Assembly (NCBI RefSeq): GCF_000309485.1
Contig: NZ_AKIL01000037.1
Coordinates: forward strand, 1-12,685
Source: Milkweed yellows phytoplasma str. MW1
Lineage (GTDB): Bacteria; Bacillota_I; Bacilli_A; Acholeplasmatales; Acholeplasmataceae
DNA: 12,685 nucleotides
Reading direction: 5' to 3'
Part shown: piece after piece, positions 5,981-12,685 of the stretch
Layout of the letters: each line of letters begins with the position of its first letter
Numbering within the stretch: position 1 is the first letter of the stretch
The notes under the pieces: model-generated
Told to the model about the DNA's origin: nothing
Databases searched by the model: none
Seen by the model: only the letters and a program-made list of their open reading frames with translations
Program-made: the position numbers and the translations under genes

Positions 5981-7612
5981 ATGAATAAAAATAAAAAACA
6001 ACCTAAATTTATTTTCGTGACGGGTGGAGTAGTTTCTGGTTTAGGCAAGGGCATTATCACTTCGTCTATTGGTCAAATTTTAAAACAACGCGGTTTAAAA
6101 GTGTTTGTGAAAAAATTTGATCCTTACATTAACGTTGATTCAGGCACTATGAGCCCTAATCAACATGGGGAAGTTTTTGTTACTAATGATGGAGCTGAAA
6201 CAGATTTAGATTTAGGTCATTATGAAAGGTTTTTAGATGAAAACTTATCAAGAGAATCTAACGTCACTACAGGACAAATATACCAATCTGTAATTAATAA
6301 AGAAAGAAAAGGGCAATATTTAGGTAAAACTATTCAAGTCATTCCTCACATTACTAACGAAATTAAGCATAGAGTTTTAACTATCGCTCCAAACGCTGAT
6401 TATGATATTATTATCATTGAAATAGGTGGAACTGTTGGCGATATTGAGTCTTTACCTTTTTTAGAATCTATTAGACAAATGCGTTATGATTTAGGCTTCC
6501 ATAATGTCCTTTATTTACACAATACTTTAATTCCTTATTTAAAATCTTCCAATGAAACGAAAACTAAACCTACTCAACACAGCGTGAAAGAATTAAGATC
6601 TTTAGGAATACAACCACAAATTTTAATTTTAAGAAGTGAAAAAATAATCACTCCAGAAATGAAGCAAAAAATATCTATTTTATGCGATGTTCAAGAAAAC
6701 GCTATTTTTGATAACACAGATGTTGATATTTTATATAAAATTATTCTTAATTTACACGAACAAAAAATAGATGATTTTATTTTAGATCATTTCCAAATTA
6801 AAAATGTTCCTACTTCTGATTTATCTCAGTGGAAACAATTGATCCATAAAATAGAACATTTAAAACGCACAATCACTATTGGTTTAGTAGGGAAATACAT
6901 TGATTCGCATGATGCTTATTTATCTATCGAAGAGTCTTTGAAACATGCTTCATACGCTCATGATGTGAAAGTTGAAATTAAATGGATTGATGCGGAATAT
7001 TTAACTAATGATAATATCCAAAAACAGTTAAATGCTTGTGATGGTATTCTAGTGCCTGGTGGTTTTGGTTTTAGAGCGGTTGAAGGGAAAATTAAAGCCG
7101 TTAAATACGCTCGTGAAAACGATATCCCTTTTTTCGGCATTTGTTTTGGCATGCAAATAGCGGTGATAGAATACGCTCGTAATGTTTTAAAATTAGAACA
7201 AGCCAATTCCTCAGAAGTAGATTCTAAAACACCTTATCCCGTTATTACTCAAAAAATATATAATACACAATTAGGTGGTTCTTTAAGGTTAGGTCTTTAT
7301 CCTTCGGAATTAAAAAAAGATAGTAGAAGTTATGCCATTTATCAACAAGAAGTGATTAACGAAAGGCATCGTCATCGCTACGAAATGAATTTAGAATATC
7401 TTCCTCTTTTTGATAAAGATCCTTATTTCAATGTTTCTGGTTTTAATCAAGAAGAAAAAGTCCCTGAAATAGTGGAATTAAAAAATCACTTTTGGTTTGT
7501 AGGGGTTCAATTTCATCCAGAATTTTTATCTCGTCCTCTGAAGCCACATCCTTTATTTAAAGATTTTATTAATTTTGCTATTAAATACAATACAAATAAA
7601 AATACACAATAA
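5981..7612 (+). CDS. pyrG: CTP synthase
   Basis: This cytoplasmic enzyme converts UTP to CTP using ATP and glutamine-derived ammonia. The product has 543 residues, the normal full length. The N-terminal synthetase domain (about 1-270) starts with the [12 protein letters not shown] nucleotide-binding stretch (14-25) and contains the conserved [11 protein letters not shown] and GGTVGDIES segments. The C-terminal class I glutamine amidotransferase domain (about 295-540) has the oxyanion segment PGGFGFR, the nucleophile C388 in GICFGMQ, and H512/E514 in FHPEF. All key residues are present, so the enzyme looks functional. A strong AAAGGA site precedes the ATG. It provides CTP for RNA and for CDP-diacylglycerol, the substrate of the upstream PssA. 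Its last codons and stop lie inside a long inverted repeat that forms the terminator. Confidence 0.97.
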   Translation: MNKNKKQPKFIFVTGGVVSGLGKGIITSSIGQILKQRGLKVFVKKFDPYINVDSGTMSPNQHGEVFVTNDGAETDLDLGHYERFLDENLSRESNVTTGQIYQSVINKERKGQYLGKTIQVIPHITNEIKHRVLTIAPNADYDIIIIEIGGTVGDIESLPFLESIRQMRYDLGFHNVLYLHNTLIPYLKSSNETKTKPTQHSVKELRSLGIQPQILILRSEKIITPEMKQKISILCDVQENAIFDNTDVDILYKIILNLHEQKIDDFILDHFQIKNVPTSDLSQWKQLIHKIEHLKRTITIGLVGKYIDSHDAYLSIEESLKHASYAHDVKVEIKWIDAEYLTNDNIQKQLNACDGILVPGGFGFRAVEGKIKAVKYARENDIPFFGICFGMQIAVIEYARNVLKLEQANSSEVDSKTPYPVITQKIYNTQLGGSLRLGLYPSELKKDSRSYAIYQQEVINERHRHRYEMNLEYLPLFDKDPYFNVSGFNQEEKVPEIVELKNHFWFVGVQFHPEFLSRPLKPHPLFKDFINFAIKYNTNKNTQ

Positions 7613-7650
7613 AAAAAGTTCCAATAAAGGAACTTTTTTTATTGTGTATT
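7601..7650. terminator. Bidirectional terminator, perfect 22-bp inverted repeat
   Basis: Positions 7601-7622 are the exact reverse complement of 7629-7650, with the loop AATAAA (7623-7628). The centre is GTTCC/GGAAC flanked by A7 on the left and T7 on the right, giving a U-tract in both directions. It sits between convergent pyrG and imp. The pyrG stop codon (7610-7612) and preceding codons lie inside the left arm. It should end both transcripts. Confidence 0.9.
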
Positions 7651-7678
7651 CAAAAAATATTAATTTTTTTAAAAATTA

Positions 7679-8206
7679 TTACAATCCGTAAGCTGTTTTA
7701 GATTGAGTAACTACTGTTTGACATATGTCTTTTTTAACTTTGTCTAAAGCGTCGCTAAGAGCTGTTACTGCTGCATCGTCTTTACCAGTAATATTATCAG
7801 TTGCATCTAATGCATCTTTAACTGTTTTAGCTGCTTTTTGAGCTGCCTCGTAAGCTGCTTTTTTAGCTGTATCTTCAGGTTTTTTGTTTTTTTCTTCGTT
7901 AGTTAAATATTCCATATCTTTGCAATATGTTTTTAACGTTGTAACAACTTTTTTCAATGCTGCTACTTTTTTATCAGCGCTATTTTCTTGTTTCGCTTTG
8001 CTTATTGCTTCTGTGTAAACAGTTTCCCATTTAGATATTAAATTGCTGTCTAAGTTTTTAACTGCTTTAGAAGGTGAATTTTTCATTAAGAACCAAACAC
8101 CAACTGCCGTTAAAAGCACTACAACTGCACTAACAACACCAAGAACTATTTTGCCGTTTTTAGTTTTTAAATAACTTTGTTTATTTTGCTTATCCATTGC
8201 TGCCAT
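7679..8206 (-). CDS. imp: Immunodominant membrane protein Imp
   Basis: This is probably the phytoplasma surface protein Imp, a major exposed antigen. Imp of 'Ca. P. mali' has been reported to bind plant actin. The 175-residue product has a short basic, presumably cytoplasmic N-terminus (1-19), one transmembrane helix (about 20-41), and an outward-facing, Lys/Ala/Thr/Asp-rich, probably helical domain (42-175) with two cysteines (C95, C162). There is no signal-peptide cleavage site, matching the N-terminal-anchor topology of Imp. The location between pyrG and dnaD is the published position of imp, and this is the main ground for the name because Imp sequences are highly variable between phytoplasmas. 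ATG 8206 is preferred over ATG 8197, since AGGAGA (about 8219-8224) is already 12 bases from the first. Its own extended -10 promoter and a strong terminator suggest a monocistronic transcript. Confidence 0.82.
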   Translation of the reverse strand: MAAMDKQNKQSYLKTKNGKIVLGVVSAVVVLLTAVGVWFLMKNSPSKAVKNLDSNLISKWETVYTEAISKAKQENSADKKVAALKKVVTTLKTYCKDMEYLTNEEKNKKPEDTAKKAAYEAAQKAAKTVKDALDATDNITGKDDAAVTALSDALDKVKKDICQTVVTQSKTAYGL

Positions 8207-8270
8207 AATATTTTATTATCTCCTTTTTTTTCATTATTAAATCTTCAATAAAGATCCAATACCGATTTTA

Positions 8271-8279
8271 ATTATAACA
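8271..8279 (-). promoter_or_regulatory. Putative imp promoter (extended -10)
   Basis: On the minus strand the sequence reads TG-T-TATAAT (8279 to 8271), a perfect extended -10 box about 65 bases upstream of the imp start. The -35 region is A/T-rich without a clear TTGACA match, which is common for extended -10 promoters. A small hairpin (ATCTT/AAGAT) lies in the resulting 5' leader. A separate promoter fits with strong expression of an abundant surface antigen. Confidence 0.5.
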
Positions 8280-8309
8280 TATTTTTTTATATAAAGTTAT
8301 AATAATGCA

Positions 8310-8927
8310 TTATTTTTTAATTTGTTTAAAAATTTTATGTAGTATTTGATCCGCTTGATCGTCATTTTTGATTTTTACATGATTTGTTTGGCTTAAAATT
8401 CTTTCAATATAATTGAGAGAATCTTTTTTATTTAAACCAGCTTGAACGATTATTTGGGTAATATTTTCGTGGGTATAATTTTGTTCTAAATACCAACTTT
8501 TCACTATTTCTAATTCGTTTCCAGTTAAAAGTCTGCCTTTTAAAGTTTCTAAATTTTCAATAGTTTTAGAAATATTGTGTTTTTGTTTTTTTTCAGTTCT
8601 TTTAGCTTCTTGCTCTTTATATAATTGTTGTATTTTAACAAAAGTATTATCTAAATTAAAGATTTCTATAATCTTATTATCTTTTTTATCTTGTAGGATG
8701 GAAAAAAAATTTTTTTGTCTTAATCTTTCTAAAATAGATTCTAGTTCGTTTTTAGAAAGGTTCGCTTGTTTAGCTAAAAAAGAGGACGAAAAGATTTTTT
8801 TTTCATAAGAATCAAATAAAAAAAGTAAAACACTTAATTCTTGTATTTCTAAATGGAGTTTTTTAAATTCACGGATTAAAATTTTTTCTATATTTAAAAA
8901 ACCTTCTTCGTATAACATTTTAATCAT
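8310..8927 (-). CDS. dnaD: DnaD-like primosome/replication initiation protein
   Basis: DnaD-family proteins help DnaA and DnaB load the replicative helicase at oriC and at restart sites in low-GC Gram-positives. The 205-residue product shows an N-terminal winged-helix-like part (about 15-95, containing FLAKQANLSKNELESILERL). A Lys/Glu-rich linker (about 100-125) follows, then a C-terminal DnaD domain (about 130-195, with LTGNELEIVKSWYLEQNYTH and an IIVQAGLNKKDSLNYIERIL helix pair). The start at 8927 overlaps the 3' end of rnc by 8 bases and is served by a near-perfect Shine-Dalgarno inside rnc, so translation is probably coupled. The in-frame ATG at 8918 is less well placed. No clear terminator separates it from imp 103 bases on, only a 14-bp palindrome (8301-8314) over its stop codon, so some read-through into imp is possible. 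Confidence 0.82.
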   Translation of the reverse strand: MIKMLYEEGFLNIEKILIREFKKLHLEIQELSVLLFLFDSYEKKIFSSSFLAKQANLSKNELESILERLRQKNFFSILQDKKDNKIIEIFNLDNTFVKIQQLYKEQEAKRTEKKQKHNISKTIENLETLKGRLLTGNELEIVKSWYLEQNYTHENITQIIVQAGLNKKDSLNYIERILSQTNHVKIKNDDQADQILHKIFKQIKK

Positions 8928-9606
8928 TTTTTAAAATACCTCCTTTAGAAACCTTGGTCAAAGCCTTTTTAGCAGCTTGTTGTTCGGCCGCTTTTTTGGT
9001 TTTACCATTGCCTTTTCCTAACCATTCTTTACCTAAATATACTTCTGACACAAATTCCTTTTCGTGAGCTAAACCTTTTTCAGAAATGATTTTATAAGTA
9101 ATATTTTGTTTTCTTGTTTGGACTAATTCTTGTAGTTGAGTTTTAAAATCAATAATATTAATGATTTTATTTAAACAAGGCAAAACAACGTGATAAAAGG
9201 TTTTTTGCGCTTGTTCAAAACCTAAATCTAAATAAATAGCGCCAAATAAAGCCTCAAAAGCATCTGCTACAATAGAATAATTATGAACGGATCTTTTTTT
9301 CTCTCCTTTGCCTAAATAAATATATTTTTTTAATTGAATTTCTTCAGCGTAAATCAATAAAGAATCTACACAAACTGCTTGAGATCTTTTTTTGGTCATG
9401 ACTCCTTCATCGTCTTTATTTTTTTTATATAAATAACTAGCCATGAAGAAATTAATGATCGAATCGCCTAAAAACTCTAATCTTTCGTTATTATTGTGTT
9501 GGGCGTTATTCTCATTAGCGTACGAACTATGAGTTAAAGCGTTAATGTATAAAGAAATATTTGTGGGTTTGATATTTAATCTTTTAAATAACTGTTTAAT
9601 AGACAT
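8920..9606 (-). CDS. rnc: Ribonuclease III
   Basis: This double-strand-specific endoribonuclease matures rRNA and processes structured mRNAs. The product has 228 residues, normal for the family. The catalytic domain (about 5-150) carries the signature ERLEFLGDS (41-49, with E41, E44 and D48) and the second metal-ligand segment DAFEALFGAIYLD (115-127, D115 and E118). A double-stranded-RNA-binding domain follows (about 152-218), ending in the typical GKTKKAAEQQAAKKAL helix. All expected acidic residues are present. An AAGGAAA site lies just before the ATG. The gene follows plsX by 19 bases and overlaps dnaD by 8. In B. subtilis rnc lies downstream of plsX-fabD-fabG-acpP; those fatty-acid genes are missing here. 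Confidence 0.95.
   Translation of the reverse strand: MSIKQLFKRLNIKPTNISLYINALTHSSYANENNAQHNNNERLEFLGDSIINFFMASYLYKKNKDDEGVMTKKRSQAVCVDSLLIYAEEIQLKKYIYLGKGEKKRSVHNYSIVADAFEALFGAIYLDLGFEQAQKTFYHVVLPCLNKIINIIDFKTQLQELVQTRKQNITYKIISEKGLAHEKEFVSEVYLGKEWLGKGNGKTKKAAEQQAAKKALTKVSKGGILKND
8938..8946 (-). promoter_or_regulatory. Strong ribosome binding site for dnaD inside rnc
   Basis: The minus strand reads AAAGGAGGT (8946 to 8938), a near-complete complement to the 16S 3' end, 10-11 bases before the dnaD ATG at 8927. It falls within the last codons of rnc, where it encodes Lys-Gly-Gly. It fixes the dnaD start and is the strongest such site I see in the window. Confidence 0.75.
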
Positions 9607-9625
9607 AATGTTTCCTTATGTGATC

Positions 9626-10648
9626 TCAATTTTTTATTTTTTGAGAAAGTTTTGTTAAAAAATCTTTTTCTATTAATTTTTTCGCTTTTAAAATAGCATT
9701 ATAAAAAGAATAATAATCGGAGTTGCCTTGAGCTTTAACAACAATTTTGTTTAAACCTAAAATCATCGCTCCTCCAATTTCTTTGCTATCTAATTTTTTT
9801 TTAATGTTTTGAAGTTTTTTTTGAAAAAGTAATTTACTAATAATTTTTTTGAACCAATTTTCTGTTAAAACGTTTTTTATGTTTTTCATTAAGGTGCCAA
9901 AAACGCCTTTATATGTTTTAACAATCATATTGGAGGTGAAACCGTCACTTAATAAAATATCCGCCTCAGAGTATAAAATATTTTGCGGTTCTTCGTTCCC
10001 TTTAAATACAACATGAGGAGTTTTTTCTAATAAATCAAAAGTCTCCATTTCTAAAATTCTCCCTTTATTCAGTTCCGAACCGATATTTAACATTTTAACA
10101 ATGGGAGTTTCGATATGGAATAATTCTTGAGCCACAATAGAAGCAGCGATAGCGAATAATAACAGATTTTCAGCTTTAATTTCGATATTAGCTCCAGCGT
10201 CTAATAAAATTCTTGTTCTACCATCTAAAGAAGGGAAAATGATAGCTAAAGCGATTCTTTTCATAGGTGGAATAGTGCCGATAATTAAATAACTGGCTAA
10301 AATTAAAGCTTGTGTAGGTCCGGCAGAAACAACACCATCTACTTTATTATTTTTAGCCGCTTGCAAAGCTAAAAACATAGAATGTTGCGAATTATCTCTA
10401 ATTTCTTCTCTCATGTTTTTAACACCCATATCTAAATAATGAGGCGTGTGGATAATGCTCAATCTTTCTTGTAAAGTTTCAGGCAATTCAGAAGAAATAT
10501 GTTTTTGTAAAAATTTTTGAATTTGCGGTTTATCGCCATATAAATAAAGATACAAATCTCTTTCTTCGGATAACGCTTTTAAACTACCTTTTATAATAGA
10601 ATCAGGAGCGAAATCGCCTCCCATAGCGTCGACTGCTATTTTAATCAT
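9626..10648 (-). CDS. plsX: Phosphate acyltransferase PlsX
   Basis: PlsX interconverts acyl-ACP and acyl-phosphate; acyl-phosphate is the donor for PlsY, the first acylation of glycerol-3-phosphate. The product has 340 residues, near the family length. Family marks are the N-terminus KIAVDAMGGDFAP (3-15), LLDAGANIEIKAENL (148-162), a LNIGSE segment, and ADILLSDGFTSNMIVKT in the C-terminal half. Two usually conserved places differ: SAGNTGAL reads SAGPTQAL (108-115), and the Ser-Ser-Met segment reads NSQHSM (86-91). The start ATG overlaps the recG stop as ATGA, indicating translational coupling. Retention of plsX without adjacent fab or acpP genes suggests it acts on fatty acids taken from the host, but where the acyl-phosphate or ACP comes from cannot be told from this window. 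Confidence 0.9.
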   Translation of the reverse strand: MIKIAVDAMGGDFAPDSIIKGSLKALSEERDLYLYLYGDKPQIQKFLQKHISSELPETLQERLSIIHTPHYLDMGVKNMREEIRDNSQHSMFLALQAAKNNKVDGVVSAGPTQALILASYLIIGTIPPMKRIALAIIFPSLDGRTRILLDAGANIEIKAENLLLFAIAASIVAQELFHIETPIVKMLNIGSELNKGRILEMETFDLLEKTPHVVFKGNEEPQNILYSEADILLSDGFTSNMIVKTYKGVFGTLMKNIKNVLTENWFKKIISKLLFQKKLQNIKKKLDSKEIGGAMILGLNKIVVKAQGNSDYYSFYNAILKAKKLIEKDFLTKLSQKIKN

Positions 10649-12549
10649 AATAACCTCTTTTTATTTTCTAAATTTTCAAAATCTTTTTGTACTTGAGAAA
10701 TAATTTTAAAATCTGTCGCTACATTTAAAAAATGATATTTTAAATAACCACTTTGTTTTTTACCTACAAAATCACCAGGACCTCTATTTTTTAAATCAAA
10801 TTCGCTTAATTGAAAACCATTACTTTCTTGTTCTAAAATATTTAAACGTTGGTTATCTGCTGGATTTTCAGGGACTAAAAAACAATAATTTTGTTTTTCA
10901 TTTCGCCCTACTCTTCCTCTTAATTGGTGTAATTGACTTAAACCAAAATGATCGGCTCCTAAAATAACAATGGTTGTTGCGTTAGGAACATCAATTCCTA
11001 CTTCAATAATAGTAGTAGCTAATAAGATTCCTTGAGGATTTTTCACAAAACCCGCCATAATTTCTTCTTGTTTTTTGTTATTTTTTTGACCATGTAAAAC
11101 ATAAAGATGTTGAATTTTTTCTTCTTCTAAAAAAGAAGTTATGGTTTCAATGTTGAATTTTTTAGCATTTTGTTTAATAGCCGGAACTACTATATAAGTT
11201 TGTTCGTTTTTAGCTTGATTGTCTCTTAATAAAGGAACGATTTTTTCGAAAGGGAATCTTTCGGTAATAATATTTTTTTTAGCATAAGGAGTTTCCGTTA
11301 ATAAAGAAGTTTTTAATAAACCAAAATACATGACCGCTAAAGTTTTAGGAATTGGGGTCGCTGTTAAATATAAAACATCTGCTTGAAGATTTTGAAAAGA
11401 AGTTTTATCTTTCACATCAGTCCCGAACTTATGAGTCTCATCAATGATAATCAACCCTAAATCATGAAATTCTGTATTCGCCAGCAAATGAGTACCAATA
11501 ACCATTTGATATTCATTATTATAAATAGCTTTTTGTAAAGTTTTTTTCTGTTTACTTTTAGAAGTGATAAAAATAGTCTTAATTTCGGGAAATAATTTAG
11601 TAAAATTTAAATAATGTTGTTTAGCTAAAATTTCTGTTGGAGCCATCATTAAAACTTGTTTTTTGGCGCTAATGGCTGCAATAGCGGCTAAAAAAACAGT
11701 AATAGTTTTTCCTGAACCAACATCGCCTTGAATTAACCTTTTAGTAGGATAATTTTGTTTTAAATCGCCGTAAATATCTTTGACTATTTTTTTTTGGTTA
11801 TCAGTTAAAGAAAAAGGGATTTTTTGCATCATTGTTTTAATATAATGATTACCATAATTTAAAGGTTTTTTAAAAGGAAGTTTCTTTTTTTCTTCAAATA
11901 ATTTTTGTGCTATATTTAAGGCTTCTTCATGCTTAAAACGTTTTAAAGTTTTATGAAGTAATTGTTGGCTTTTGGGCAAATGAAGATTCATTAAAGCTTC
12001 TTTTCTGTCAATTAAATTGTATTTTTTTAAAAAAAGAGGACTTAAATTTTCTTTGATTTTTAATTGCGGTTTGTTAAAAATATTTTTTAAAAAAGTGGTG
12101 ATAGAATGATCAGTAATATTTTTAATACCATACACAGGCTTTATTTTATTTTTGTTTTTTAAATCAAAAGAAATTAACGAAGCAGTAATGCTTTTATTAT
12201 ATAAATTACATTTACCTTTAATAAAAACATTTTTATTTATCTTTAAGAAATTTGCTAAATAAAATTTATTAAAAAGAACAACATCGAAAACTACATCATC
12301 ATGGATTAAGATTTGAAAATTAAGTCTTTTTTTATCAGAATTGTCTTTAGATAAAATAGGTTCGCTAACAATTTTTCCTATAACATTAATTATTTCTTTA
12401 TCTATCGCTTGGTTCATATTAGATAAAAGGAAATTTTGATATTTTTTAGGTTTATAAAAAATCAATTCTTTTAAAGTGTTGATATTATTTTGAATTAATT
12501 TAGGGTATAAATTAGATTTTACAAACATTTGGTTTAAGTTAGAATTCAT
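10645..12549 (-). CDS. recG: ATP-dependent DNA helicase RecG
   Basis: RecG is a branch-migrating helicase that remodels stalled replication forks and recombination intermediates. The product has 634 residues, shorter than E. coli RecG (693), mainly in the N-terminal part. The N-terminal wedge/OB region (about 50-130) is weakly conserved. The helicase core is clear: Walker A GDVGSGKT (275-282), motif II DETH (370-373), motif III TATPIP (396-401), LHGQ (485-488), ATTIIEVGIDVPNAT (511-525) and motif VI QLRGRVGR (542-549). The C-terminal part with RGPGDFVGKKQSG (589-601) follows. Motif II is normally DEQHRFG in RecG; here it is DETHKFG, and the following V-x-Q-R is lost. A GAGG site lies about 10 bases before the ATG. 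It is the first gene of the recG-plsX-rnc-dnaD run and ends in TGA overlapping plsX. Confidence 0.95.
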   Translation of the reverse strand: MNSNLNQMFVKSNLYPKLIQNNINTLKELIFYKPKKYQNFLLSNMNQAIDKEIINVIGKIVSEPILSKDNSDKKRLNFQILIHDDVVFDVVLFNKFYLANFLKINKNVFIKGKCNLYNKSITASLISFDLKNKNKIKPVYGIKNITDHSITTFLKNIFNKPQLKIKENLSPLFLKKYNLIDRKEALMNLHLPKSQQLLHKTLKRFKHEEALNIAQKLFEEKKKLPFKKPLNYGNHYIKTMMQKIPFSLTDNQKKIVKDIYGDLKQNYPTKRLIQGDVGSGKTITVFLAAIAAISAKKQVLMMAPTEILAKQHYLNFTKLFPEIKTIFITSKSKQKKTLQKAIYNNEYQMVIGTHLLANTEFHDLGLIIIDETHKFGTDVKDKTSFQNLQADVLYLTATPIPKTLAVMYFGLLKTSLLTETPYAKKNIITERFPFEKIVPLLRDNQAKNEQTYIVVPAIKQNAKKFNIETITSFLEEEKIQHLYVLHGQKNNKKQEEIMAGFVKNPQGILLATTIIEVGIDVPNATTIVILGADHFGLSQLHQLRGRVGRNEKQNYCFLVPENPADNQRLNILEQESNGFQLSEFDLKNRGPGDFVGKKQSGYLKYHFLNVATDFKIISQVQKDFENLENKKRLL

Positions 12550-12685
12550 TTTGGAAAAACCTCAAATACACCTTAAATCTTATTTTGATTATTTCTTTGT
12601 TGGATAAAAATTGCTAATATGACGATATCTTTTAACTAATTAACATTAAGTAATTAAAACTATTTTAATAACATTAAAAAATTAT
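12550..12685. promoter_or_regulatory. recG upstream region with a 12-bp tandem-like repeat
   Basis: These 136 bases precede recG and should hold its promoter. I could not assign a convincing -35/-10 pair on the minus strand. TTAACTAATTAA (12632-12643) and TTAAGTAATTAA (12646-12657) match at 11 of 12 positions with a 14-bp period. Both are A/T-rich and partly self-complementary, so they may be a binding site or chance. No gene is visible; the window ends before the next one. Confidence 0.3.

Noticed and set aside
6958-8808. Open frames opposite pyrG and dnaD
   Set aside because: They lie fully inside well-supported genes on the other strand and show no domain or start signal.
1-12685. CRISPR array, phytoplasma potential mobile unit, transposase or prophage genes
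   Set aside because: No regularly spaced repeats, no IS or PMU-type genes (tra5, dnaB-like, SVM effectors) and no gene duplication typical of such units is seen.
1-12685. Mycoplasma or Spiroplasma origin with UGA as Trp
   Set aside because: ybaB and recG end in TGA at the expected family length, and tryptophans are encoded by TGG, so the standard code applies.

Overview
This window looks like a stretch of core chromosome from a phytoplasma ('Candidatus Phytoplasma', Mollicutes, Acholeplasmatales). It is extremely AT-rich, its genes are tightly packed, and TGA is used as a stop codon: ybaB and recG both end in TGA. That argues for the standard bacterial code and against Mycoplasma or Spiroplasma. 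The most diagnostic marker is a small Lys/Ala-rich protein with one N-terminal membrane anchor, encoded between pyrG and dnaD. This is the known position of the phytoplasma immunodominant membrane protein gene imp. I cannot name the species or 16Sr group from sequence alone.

Layout. Positions 1-94 hold a strong bidirectional terminator. Positions 95-1081 (-) encode an unrecognised secreted protein with a signal peptide, a coiled-coil ectodomain, a Thr/Asp/Glu/Lys-rich stalk and a C-terminal membrane anchor. Positions 1082-1616 form a 535-bp divergent intergenic region containing many inverted repeats and no gene I recognise. Positions 1617-7612 (+) form a run dnaX - ybaB/ebfC - rpoE(delta) - pssA - psd - pyrG. 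Positions 7613-7678 form a convergent junction with a perfect 22-bp inverted repeat that begins inside the pyrG coding sequence. Positions 7679-8206 (-) hold imp with its own putative promoter. Positions 8310-12549 (-) form a compact run, transcribed as recG - plsX - rnc - dnaD, with overlapping or nearly touching genes. Positions 12550-12685 are the recG upstream region.

How the genes fit together. The plus-strand cluster combines replication (dnaX), transcription (rpoE), phosphatidylethanolamine synthesis (pssA makes phosphatidylserine, psd decarboxylates it) and CTP supply (pyrG; CTP is needed to form the CDP-diacylglycerol used by PssA). The minus-strand cluster combines replication and repair (recG, dnaD), RNA processing (rnc) and phospholipid acyl supply (plsX). 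Its order matches the Firmicutes recG-fapR-plsX-fabD-fabG-acpP-rnc cluster with the fatty-acid synthesis genes removed, a clear trace of genome reduction. Two putative surface proteins (the 95-1081 product and Imp) flank the housekeeping block.

Points for a second look. Three lipid enzymes carry changes at motifs that are normally near-invariant: Psd has Glu where the family has the processing Asp, PssA has a longer spacer and Ser for Ala in the CDP-alcohol phosphotransferase motif, and PlsX has SAGPTQAL where SAGNTGAL is usual. RecG has DETH for DEQH. The 1082-1616 region may contain an undescribed structured RNA or regulatory leader. I see no CRISPR array, transposase, tRNA, rRNA or prophage gene.
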